DNA of 50,855 nucleotides, from positions 43,710 to 94,564 of the forward strand of contig JAQGDQ010000799.1 of NCBI GenBank assembly GCA_030141605.1, read 5' to 3'. The notes under the pieces were generated by a model. It saw only the letters and a program-made list of their open reading frames with translations, made no database searches and was not told where the DNA came from. A program made the position numbers and the translations under genes. The DNA is from Tubiluchus corallicola. Lineage: Eukaryota; Priapulida; Priapulimorpha; Priapulimorphida; Tubiluchidae. How positions within the stretch are numbered: the first letter of the stretch is position 1; each line of letters begins with the position of its first letter. Positions 44,701 to 50,855 of this stretch are shown one piece after another.

Positions 44701-47700
44701 CATTTTTTTTGCGCTTTCCCACCACAAGTTTGCTCTTTCCTTGCACAGATGGAAATTTGTAGTCATGTGGTTCCAGAATCTGCACAAATTTTGCGGAATG
44801 CGGATTTTTGATGCCTAAAATCACAGATTTTATGCGGAATTGCAGAGTGCAAAAGCCACGAGGTAAATTTTCAATTCTTATGCACAGAAAGTTTACCCTA
44901 TTTCAGTACATTTTTTGTTAAGCATTTGTTAAGCATCGTCCTTGCTTGTTAAGCACTCGTTAAGTATTTCCCTTGCTTGTTAAGCACTCGTCAAGCATTC
45001 CCTTGCTTGTTAAGCATTTGTTAAGCATTTCCCTTGCTTGTTAAGCACTCGTTAAGCATTTCCCTTGCTTGTTAAGCACTCGTTAAGCATTTCCCTTGCT
45101 TGTTAAGCACTCGTTAAGCATTTTCCTTGCTTGTTAAGCACTCGTTAAGCATTTCCCTTGCTTGTTAAGCACTCGTTAAACATTTCCCTTGCTTGTTAAG
45201 CACTCGTTAAGCATACCCCTAGCTTGTTAAGCACTCGTTAAGCATCGCCCTGGCTTGTTAAGCATGTCCTAGCTTGTTGACACATTAAATGCCTTTCATC
45301 ACCTCTTTAATTCAAGAAGCCCTCATCACAGCTTGCTTTTTTGCTGCTTCTTGATGTTTTACCTCCAGACTCAAAACATGGCTTATAATTGAAAATACTA
45401 CAGTTTTTTACTGGTCTGTGGTGTGATGGGTACGATACTGAAGTGATCCATGTACATCGTGCAGTGTGAGTTATCGTTGAAGGTTTACAAGCAAGATTCT
45501 GGCTAGTAATTTATCATTGATTAGTGATTGTAACTCCTAGCTGCATACAAAAAAACGGTTTTTAACAATAGGGCACACATGGCAAGTCTAGTTTTTGCCT
45601 ACATTTTTGCAGATATGGATGATATTCAAATTTCACTCAATCCGCAGATTTAGTGGACGCGGATAAATAAGAATATGACAACCGCCCATCTCTGCTTTCT
45701 TGTTCACAATTATAAATACAATTGTAAAAAATTTCATGAAATCGTTTTTGTTCGTTTCATTCGGAAAATGTCTATAATTATTTCACTTCTGCTCATTAGT
45801 TATAAAACCAAACATTTGCGTAGGGAAAGTACATATAGGTGTGTGCTGTAAGCACAGATGGATTACAGTGTTCCCTCGCTACTTCGCGGTTCATTTACCG
45901 CGGTATTTTCGCTGTTTCTTGGGTTTTTGCGGAACTCCGTCTAAAGTATTTTTGCACATGCTTAGTACGTATTATACAGCAATGCATAGATTTGATGAAT
46001 TTTGCGAAATGTATAAACATATATTAAAAATATTAATTCTAACATTAAAAGAATATTATAAATCATAAAAAATTACCATTTACAGTAAATAGTGTATCTA
46101 TTTGGCGGATGAATACACACCAAAAACGAAATGTGGTACTTGCGCCCGCTTGAGATGCTACTTGCCGACGTGAAATTGTACACAACACACGATTGGTATG
46201 TATAAGAGTGTGAGGAGAGTTTATAAGGACTTAAAACAATGTATAACTACTAAAATAACTATAGCGTCCCCACTTTGCGGAAATTCACTTATCGCGGGTG
46301 GTCCTGGAACGGAACACCCACGATAAGTGAGGGAACACTGTAATTACAGGTGCGACGACGCATTATAACGAACTATTCATACCTGAAATATTCCTGTATC
46401 TTTGGTAAATAATCTTCCGGAGCCTCTTCCTTGTGACTTTGCAACTGTCTGTATCCTGTAAAAAGCATAAAATTCTATTTTTCCTTCATACAATGGCAAG
46501 TACAAAAATGCAAAAAGGAAAAAAAATTACTGAAAAAAAAACTGCTTAAAGGAACGAAACTGTTGTGATTCTACAAGTAGGGTAGGTATAAGTGGAAAAA
46601 TTATGAACCTGGCAAATATGGTATGTGCCTCTCCTGTCGATGTGCTCCAGCATCTTCCGGGAAAAGTTTAAGTAACTGGAAAAAAAACAGGTCCGGATAT
46701 TAGCAAAATTCGTGCTTTGCTATACATCAAAACATTTGACATTGTACATTAACAAGGCAAATTTATGCAAGCAACCCTTCCTATACTAAATGCAGCAAAA
46801 ATAACAGTTGAAGAATATTACAGAAAACTACAGTACCATTTACCATAGTTGTTGTTAAATACCTAGTGCTTAGCCTAGATCGCATATTTTAAACCAAAAC
46901 ATTTAACTGAGATAAGATCTCACCAACTCTGAAATAACCACAGCAGCTATCATAAGTGATGACGTAAAAAGGGAAGGGCTGAGAGAGAAGGGCTGAGATC
47001 CGTTAAGTTTTATGACTAACCATTTAACCGTTCCCGATGACGTCATACATATAAGAAAATTTCGAACACGCGTGACTTGCACAAGTAAGCGGTGTGGTTC
47101 AAATCTAGCATGCACCAGCGACAATGTTCAACATGGCGGCGTAAGATCGCCATGTTGTAAGATACGCGAGTGAAAAACTTTTTGGATATTACCATTTAGA
47201 TGCTTCTTAAACAACAAGATTAATTGAAACAATGTTGTAAATAGTAGAATTTTATGTAAGCACAGCATTGCTAACTACCTACACCAACTCAGAAAAGATA
47301 CAAGGTTTCATTAATGCGGATACGTAGAAAACTTGGCCAAGTAACGGTTAAACTGTTAGTGATTTTTTTAAATGGTTACACTAATTAAAACTCGGTTAAA
47401 CATTTATACGGCTAACCGTCTCAGCCTTAAAAACATATTTCGTATACGTATTATTAACCCTTTCACTACGGAAGGCGGCACACCGCCACCTATGTTTTCA
47501 TGCAAGGGACGGAAGGTAGTAGACTGCCACCCAAGCTCAGCACAAAGCGCAGTCACCCAGGTCTGTTTATTTCACTGCTACGGTCATGCAAAAACTTTGC
47601 AGAAAAGTTTAACAGCCGTGGGATTGAGGTTGCTTCGCAACAAGTAATGCTAACCGGCCAATCAGCATCTGAAGCCAGGTGCATTCCGGGTGCAATACTG

Positions 47701-49451
47701 TACTGTATGGTACGTTCTCATGCAAAATCACTTGTAGATCGTTGATGAAACGTATGTTTAGTTGATTGTTCTGCATTCTTATAAAATGGTTGCATATTAT
47801 AGATTAGTATTGTGTGTTTTACGAAAACTGGTTTCTAAATATAAGTACATGGTTATGAGGGTGTGCACGTGTGTGTGTGTGTGTGTGTGTGTGCGTGTGT
47901 GCGTGCGTGTGTGCGCGCGTGTTGTATGCATGTGCGCGCAAGCGTGCGTGCATGTGTGCGTGTGTATGTGCTGTGTGCATGAGTGCATGTACGGATGCTC
48001 GTATATGTTTGTATGTGTAGAAATAAAACTAATATTCAATATTATTACTCAATAACGAACAACTATTTGTTTTTTTTACAAAAATCTGTTTTAGTAACAC
48101 ATCACAAGAAGTTATTGTCAAATGTGCAAAGCCAATGTGGCCCGGTTAAAAACCAACCAAGTAGTGAAAGGGTTAAGTGATTTATGTTTGATTACACGTT
48201 TCGGATCATACACCTTGAATGTGAAATAAAAAGTTAAATTCAAATACAAAAAATCGTAAATATTATCACCTTATTATGAAAGTCCAAAAGCTCTTGGGGA
48301 CTCTTCGACACTTCTGTTAAAGTGGAGTCAGACCAAGTCACCTATGATAAATTGTTTATTTTATAATGTAAACAATTGTTTTCTTATCTTCAATCATGAT
48401 AAACAAGCATAGGAATTTATTGAAGAAATTGCAATCTTAAAGGAAAACTGCACACAAACATAAACTACAGTAAAACACAAAACAACCTACCCCTATAAAA
48501 TATTGAAATGGAACTAACTATTTTTTTCAAAAATGGCTTCTTGTAACCACAGAATTATTACCACAGAAATGTAATTATGCATTTCCCGTTCGGTAGTTAG
48601 ATGGGCACTAGCGCCTGCATGTTGGAAATGTGTTGCACAAAAAACATATGCTGCACCTCTCAGTTCAGAGGTGTTTAGTTGTGATGTAGTGCACACACTG
48701 GACAGCTCATACATGAGCACAAGTGCTCAGTAACCTTGAAATTTGAATTTTAAACTTAAAATTTGAAAAATGTTTGTATGTCACACTGAATGTGTTACTG
48801 TACCGTAATTTTCGCTTTCGTAAACACGTGCAACACGCTCGTGAAAAGTTTGCTTTTTGCAAATCATCTTCACTAATGATGTCATCACTAGTTTGACTCA
48901 CCTGTCGCTAATTAAGTTTCTAACCTGTCATTTAATTATCATTTAATTATCAAAATGTTTTGATTTTCTGTTACAGGTGTTAAATGTATACTTTTTACCG
49001 TACTTCAAAATGGGGTAGGATATGAAAAATTATCCTGTTTTGTTTAAGAATTAAATAATAAGTGAACTAAACAAACTAAGTACATGCAGTAACTATTCAA
49101 AGCACCAAGTATTGAAGTAACTTTTACATCAAAGAAGGAAATGGTTACCAGTTTTCAATTTAATATTTTAACATTAAACAATTCTTCTTTCATTATGCTG
49201 TCATGTTGTAAATTTGTTAAAAAATTCTTACTGAAACTTTGATTTACATCAGCTTGTGGGCATTTTCATAATAAAGACAAAACTGAACTAATTTCACAGT
49301 AAGGATGTGATAAGAGTCCATTGATAAAAGAATCCCAGTTGAAATGATCAGTTTATCATGAAAACAACAAGCAGTCTCACCCGTAAGTGATATTCTGACC
49401 GTCGGTCAGTTTTCCGTCGATGTCCGTATACGTTGATATCTTTCACATACA
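32730..49451 (-). CDS. ZCCHC14: ZCCHC14-like protein: PX, SAM, Q/P-rich region, CCHC zinc knuckle (5' end outside window)
   Basis: Twelve minus-strand exons join with exact phase agreement: 49451-49381, 48341-48270, 46675-46609, 46455-46383, 44628-44471, 44375-44306, 41333-41138, 40653-40565, 38506-38416, 37387-37258, 36362-35214 and 32797-32730, giving 743 codons and a TAA stop. In order they encode a PX-like domain (YHLRVTWSDST, LLKLFPEDAG, IVDLPERLIHC), a Ser-rich linker, a SAM domain (SWLKNERLHKYYDTL, VEKLTDDELVKFGLQIGAVH), a CSEYSSPPQSP segment, and a 382-codon exon rich in Q, P and N. That exon ends with the zinc knuckle CYNCGGSGHQAGEC (C-x2-C-x4-H-x4-C), and the last exon reads QFRLKYGHANKLPD. 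This order and the 'FRLKY' end fit vertebrate ZCCHC14 (ZCCHC2 lacks the SAM, as far as I recall). ZCCHC14 is known to bind RNA hairpins through its SAM and to recruit TENT4 poly(A) polymerases; the same role here is inferred. The first exon shown starts at an acceptor, so more exons lie upstream. Confidence 0.92.
32850..33838. repeat. 38-bp tandem array, ~26 copies
   Basis: The unit is tttgtggtgtgctaaacaca then ctgttcacggctcaacta. Variants ccatctcaactg, ccggctcaac and gtactaaac recur in order. It lies in the last intron of the ZCCHC14-like gene, next to the terminal exon. Confidence 0.96.
34182..35196. mobile_element. Tigger-like MITE with its left arm expanded into an array
   Basis: Left end TACAGTAAATCCTCGCTTAA and right end ttaagcgatgacttgctgta are inverted relatives bounded by TA. 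Almost all of the left arm is a 66-bp tandem array. The element ends only 17 bp from the donor of the big ZCCHC14-like exon. Confidence 0.75.
34187..35001. repeat. 66-bp tandem array, ~12 copies, of a Tigger-type end
   Basis: The unit is agtaagtcctcgcttagtga, ctccccgtttagcaacgttt, cattttaatgacactgatct, tttgac. Some units lose one base (agcacg). Frames stay open because 66 is a multiple of three. Confidence 0.95.
35214..36362 (-). CDS. ZCCHC14: ZCCHC14-like large exon: Q/P/N-rich region and CCHC knuckle
   Basis: Acceptor gctttttcgtag on the minus strand; starts DTISVVDETSDIESL. It includes a glutamine-rich stretch (LQLSQFQQQLFQKK), a CTQCGC cysteine cluster, proline runs (PPPFVPPPPP) and CYNCGGSGHQAGEC. 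The true donor is GCAGG^GTGAGT at 35213; reading on without splicing adds a false tail to 35167. Confidence 0.93.
36430..36510 (-). mobile_element. tRNA-derived SINE head
   Basis: The minus strand reads gtagctcaaatggtagagca (A box) and, about 35 bp on, tggtttcaaatcccgg (B box). The acceptor stem does not pair, so it is a tRNA-derived SINE rather than a gene. Confidence 0.7.
36577..36935. repeat. Dispersed repeat family Y, copy 2 (inverted relative of 16857-17200)
   Basis: Blocks such as gaacaaggaaaaatgaacta, ggtaaggttctagttagctg and cctctgaccttttcacgatc are reverse complements of sequence near 16860-17060. Confidence 0.75.
37258..37387 (-). CDS. ZCCHC14: ZCCHC14-like exon, Ser-rich
   Basis: Minus acceptor gctcccgtttcag; 43 codons from STSMAIRSAALQLDSI to GDESDR; donor CGAG^GTAAGT. 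The CSEYSSPPQSP..DSGDES segment resembles the SSSEYSSSSSSP region of vertebrate ZCCHC14/ZCCHC2. Confidence 0.88.
37437..37925 (+). mobile_element. TTAA-flanked MITE, copy 2
   Basis: TTAA at 37437 then AGGAAAAAAACCGGTCG; right end AATCGTCCGGTTTTCCT with TTAA at 37922-37925. Same orientation as copy 1 at 5021, with an intact target duplication. Confidence 0.85.
38416..38506 (-). CDS. ZCCHC14: ZCCHC14-like exon after SAM
   Basis: Minus acceptor ttctggttttcag; 30 codons TPKDLLHKKNHDKETKELK to GHRQ; lysine-rich and probably helical. The donor CAG^GTTTTT is weak, but its phase fits both neighbours. Confidence 0.75.
38696..39214 (+). mobile_element. hAT MITE, third family member
   Basis: Starts CAGTAGCGGCTCGTAGC and ends ACGAGCAGCCGCTG. 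Internal ctgtgtgagtgacagtactt and gtgaaaatagggggtgctgc match 31360-31832. No matching 8-bp flanks were found. Confidence 0.8.
39248..40540. repeat. 28-bp tandem array, ~46 copies
   Basis: The unit is tgcttttaattgtatgctat then tacacgta. The main variation is acacgta versus acatgta (CpG decay), clustered toward the 39240-39450 end. It begins about 25 bp after the donor of the SAM-2 exon. Confidence 0.97.
40565..40653 (-). CDS. ZCCHC14: ZCCHC14-like SAM exon 2
   Basis: Minus acceptor ctctgtttatag; VEKLTDDELVKFGLQIGAVH then RLRRALLTN; donor ACAG^GTTAAG. It completes the SAM helices 3-5, including the IGA..RL.RAL helix used by Smaug-type SAMs for RNA hairpins (function inferred). Confidence 0.9.
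41138..41333 (-). CDS. ZCCHC14: ZCCHC14-like exon: Ser-rich linker and SAM exon 1
   Basis: Minus acceptor caattttattag; 65 codons. A serine-rich linker is followed by DHFTLSWLKNERLHKYYDTL; donor CGAG^GTGATT. The W-L-K..R-L-H-K-Y-Y pattern is the start of the SAM domain. Confidence 0.92.
41404..42510. repeat. 63-bp tandem array, ~17.6 copies
   Basis: The unit is gaagcaacaataaaacctgc, tacagtaggtaatgattcac, ttacgcaactacgatatttg, tct. Main variants are acg/aca and cga/caa (CpG decay) and tct/ttt. It gives a 384-residue open frame on the plus strand with a 21-residue period. On the minus strand every unit has GTAAGT and a pyrimidine-AG. Confidence 0.97.
42816..43615. repeat. 5-bp satellite with changing unit (CTAGT, CTAGC, CTAAT, CTGAT)
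   Basis: Blocks in order: tctag-type, cctag-type, tctag, mixed taatc/tgatc, then a nearly pure (tgatc)n run from about 43300 to 43565, then taatc and taacc. All share a five-base period. Confidence 0.97.
43786..44250. repeat. 54-bp tandem array, ~8.5 copies, of a Tigger-type end (inverted)
   Basis: The unit is gtcgttaaaacaaaacgtgc, gtcgttaagtgaagaaaggt, gtcaaatggtcagc. The reverse complement (cacttaacgacgcacgtttt, gttttaacgacgctgac) resembles the 66-bp unit at 34187. The Tigger end ggagtcattaagcaggactt then actgta closes it at 44278. Confidence 0.95.
44306..44375 (-). CDS. ZCCHC14: ZCCHC14-like exon, linker
   Basis: Minus acceptor taatattttacag; 22 codons DVSKTVANKLPSSKTFASNS to TL; donor TGAG^GTAATA. 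Phases fit both neighbours; no domain. Confidence 0.82.
44471..44628 (-). CDS. ZCCHC14: ZCCHC14-like exon: end of PX and acidic linker
   Basis: Minus acceptor gattgaaatttcag; QIVDLPERLIHCNHISTFF closes the PX fold, then SSSECKSVDESGCF to DISSQ; donor CAAG^GTTAGA. A nearer acceptor at 44558 would break the frame. Confidence 0.88.
44922..45270. repeat. 31-bp tandem array, ~11 copies
   Basis: The unit is tgttaagcactcgttaagca then tttcccttgct. Each unit itself holds two 'gttaagca' copies, so it grew from a shorter repeat. Confidence 0.95.
45864..46342. mobile_element. Tigger MITE
   Basis: Left TACAGTGTTCCCTCGCTACT and right gataagtgagggaacactgta (inverted), each bounded by TA. Internal cgcggtt and cgcgggt remnants are typical of Tigger arms. 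It has no transposase. Confidence 0.88.
46383..46455 (-). CDS. ZCCHC14: ZCCHC14-like PX exon
   Basis: Minus acceptor tgctttttacag; 23 codons YRQLQSHKEEAPEDYLPKIQ to EYF; donor TCAG^GTATGA. Confidence 0.88.
46609..46675 (-). CDS. ZCCHC14: ZCCHC14-like PX exon
   Basis: Minus acceptor tgtttttttccag; LLKLFPEDAGAHRQERHIPY then LP; donor CCAG^GTTCAT. 'LFPEDAG...IPYLPG' is the PX-like segment with the basic R.ER motif. Confidence 0.9.
46991..47426. mobile_element. Inverted-repeat MITE family X, copy 2
   Basis: Ends GGCTGAGATCCGTTAAG and GGCTAACCGTCTCAGCC. Inverted relative to 19098-19539. It includes tgacgtcatacatataag and gcggatacgtagaaaacttg. Confidence 0.78.
47458..48172. mobile_element. piggyBac-type MITE with TTAA duplication
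   Basis: Starts CCCTTTCACTAC and ends GTAGTGAAAGGG, with TTAA at 47454-47457 and 48173-48176. The CCCT end and TTAA target are piggyBac hallmarks. A TG/CG-rich microsatellite (47865-47965) lies inside. No transposase frame. Confidence 0.88.
47865..47990. repeat. (TG)n/(CG) microsatellite
   Basis: TG run with gcgtgtgtgcg variants, a Z-DNA-prone alternating purine-pyrimidine tract. Confidence 0.93.
48270..48341 (-). CDS. ZCCHC14: ZCCHC14-like PX exon
   Basis: Minus acceptor gtttatcatag (weak pyrimidine tract); 24 codons VTWSDSTLTEVSKSPQELLD to FHNK; donor TAAG^GTGATA. PX beta strands and the first helix. Confidence 0.88.
48526..48718 (+). repeat. Dispersed repeat family Z, copy 2
   Basis: Direct-orientation match to 9738-9962, including tagatgggcactag and ctggacagctcata. 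Confidence 0.65.
49381..49451 (-). CDS. ZCCHC14: ZCCHC14-like exon, start of PX (most upstream exon seen)
   Basis: Minus acceptor tttttgttttag, so not the first exon. 23 codons YVKDINVYGHRRKTDRRSEY to HLR; donor ACGG^GTGAGA. It leads into VTWSD of the next exon. Confidence 0.85.
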
Positions 49452-49687
49452 CTAAAACAAAAAATGTGAGAAATGAAATTCAGAAATATTCCTCCTCTTG
49501 CTGCAGTAAACAGCTGGTGAACAGAAAACAAATCTGCAAACTGAAGACATATGTGGTTTTGACACGTGATTGGTATTGAGTGATTGCTGTAGTTCTGCAT
49601 GATTAAACAAGCAAATTAAAACAACATATTCTACTATTTAAAAATAACATATTATAAATACATACAAACTACCTAACAAAAGCATAA

Positions 49688-50855
49688 AAACTCTAGCTAG
49701 TGAGTTAGGAAAGGCGTTACACAGGGATTTTAGAGATCCCATGTATCTTACATTCGAGTATGACTCATTGTAACTCTAGCTAGTGTGTTAAGAAAGGCAT
49801 TACACAGGGATTTAAGAGATCCTATGTATCTCACATTCGAGTATGACTCATTGTAACTCTAGCTAGTGAGTTAGGAAAGGCATTACACAGGGATTTAAGA
49901 GATCCTATGTATCTCACATTCGAGTATGACTCATTGTAACTCTAGCTAGTGAGTTAGGAAAGGCATTACACAGGGATTTTAGAGATCCTATGTATCTCAC
50001 ATTCGAGTATGACTCATTGTAACTCTAGCTAGTGAGTTAGGAAAGGCGTTACACAGGAATTTTAGAGATCATATGTAGCTCACATTCGAGTATGACTCAT
50101 TGTAACTCTAGCTAGTGAGTTAAGAAAGGCATTACACAGGGATTTTAGAGATCGTATGTATCTCACATTCGAGTATGACTCATTGTAACTCAAGCTAGTG
50201 AGTTAAGAAAGGCGTTACACAGGAATTTTAGAGATCCTATGTATCTCACATTCGAGTATGACTCATTGTAACTCAAGCTAGTGAGTTAAGAAAGGCGTTA
50301 CACAGGAATTTTAGAGATCATATGTAGCTCACATTCGAGTATGACTCATTGTAACTCTAGCTAGTGAGTTAAGAAAGGCATTACACAGGGATTTTAGAGA
50401 TCGTATGTATCTCACATTCGAGTATGACTCATTGTAACTCTAGCTAGTGAGTTAGGAAAGGCTTTACACAGGGATTTTAGAGATCATATGTAGCTCACAT
50501 TCGAGTATGACTCATTGTAACTCTAGCTAGTGAGTTAAGAAAGGCATTACACAGGGATTTTAGAGATCGTATGTATCTCACATTCGAGTATGACTCATTG
50601 TAACTCTAGCTAGTGTGTTAAGAGAGGCGTTACACAGGGATTTTAGAGATCCTATGTATCTCACATTCGAGTATGACTCATTGTAACTCTAGCTAGTGAG
50701 TTAAGAAAGGCGTTACACGGGGATTTTAGAGATCCTATGTATCTCACATTCGAGTATGACTCATTGTAACTCTAGCTAGTGAGTTAAGAAAGGCATTACA
50801 CAGGGATTTTAGAGATCCTATGTATCTCACATTCGAGTATGACTCATTGTATCTC
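49688..50855. repeat. 83-bp tandem array, ~14 copies, running off the window
   Basis: The unit is aactctagctagtgagttaa, gaaaggcattacacagggat, tttagagatcctatgtatct, cacattcgagtatgactcat, tgt. From about 50040, catatgtagct and cgtatgtatct units alternate in pairs, a sign of dimer-level copying. Confidence 0.96.

Noticed and set aside
44760-45700. Possible hAT element around the 31-bp array (ends like gcagagatgggcgg on the minus strand)
   Set aside because: Only one end was suggestive; no matching inverted end or target duplication could be placed.

Overview
The window is animal (metazoan) nuclear DNA. Genes are split into short exons with GT-AG introns, three recognisable proteins belong to animal families, and AT-rich introns hold tRNA-like SINE pieces and short inverted-repeat DNA transposons (hAT, Tigger/pogo, TTAA-flanked piggyBac-type). 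The species cannot be read from the sequence; an invertebrate bilaterian is my guess. By my estimate about 40% of the window is tandem repeat, with more than 20 separate arrays of unit length 2 to ~170 bp.

Four gene models are supported. (1) Plus strand, 1897 to about 4960 (possibly 5575): an unrecognised small protein whose exons join in frame, including a 48-bp exon present in three copies because a 172-bp genomic unit was triplicated. (2) Minus strand, 7881-8021: one exon of a CD225/dispanin membrane protein. (3) Plus strand, 17454-27755: the five last exons of a NEDD4-family HECT ubiquitin ligase of the WWP1/ITCH/Su(dx) type, with the catalytic cysteine. Its C2, WW and first HECT exons were not found. 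(4) Minus strand, 49451 down to 32730: twelve phase-consistent exons (743 codons) of a ZCCHC14-like protein with PX, SAM, a Q/P-rich region and a CCHC zinc knuckle. Its 5' end lies outside the window.

Layout: 1-870 old satellite; 1256-2326 hAT-type sequence enclosing the first exon of gene 1; 2869-6330 arrays, triplicated exons, a MITE and microsatellites; 6999-9270 an 85-bp array, the CD225 exon and long simple repeats; 9270-16290 mostly featureless; 16295-17350 a young hAT MITE and SINE pieces; 17454-27755 the HECT exons, with a 5.1-kb 46-bp satellite in one intron and a 53-bp array in the last intron; 28437-31832 arrays and MITEs; 32183-49451 the ZCCHC14-like gene with repeat-filled introns; 49688-end an 83-bp array that leaves the window.

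The most interesting signals concern how tandem repeats meet exons. The 53-bp array carries eleven extra copies of the final HECT exon's 3' splice site. The 172-bp unit multiplies an in-frame exon whose new acceptor comes from a MITE arm. The 46-bp satellite ends in a 32-bp exact copy of the following exon. Many other arrays start within about 100 bp of an exon edge. The genes share no obvious pathway; their common feature is this repeat context.
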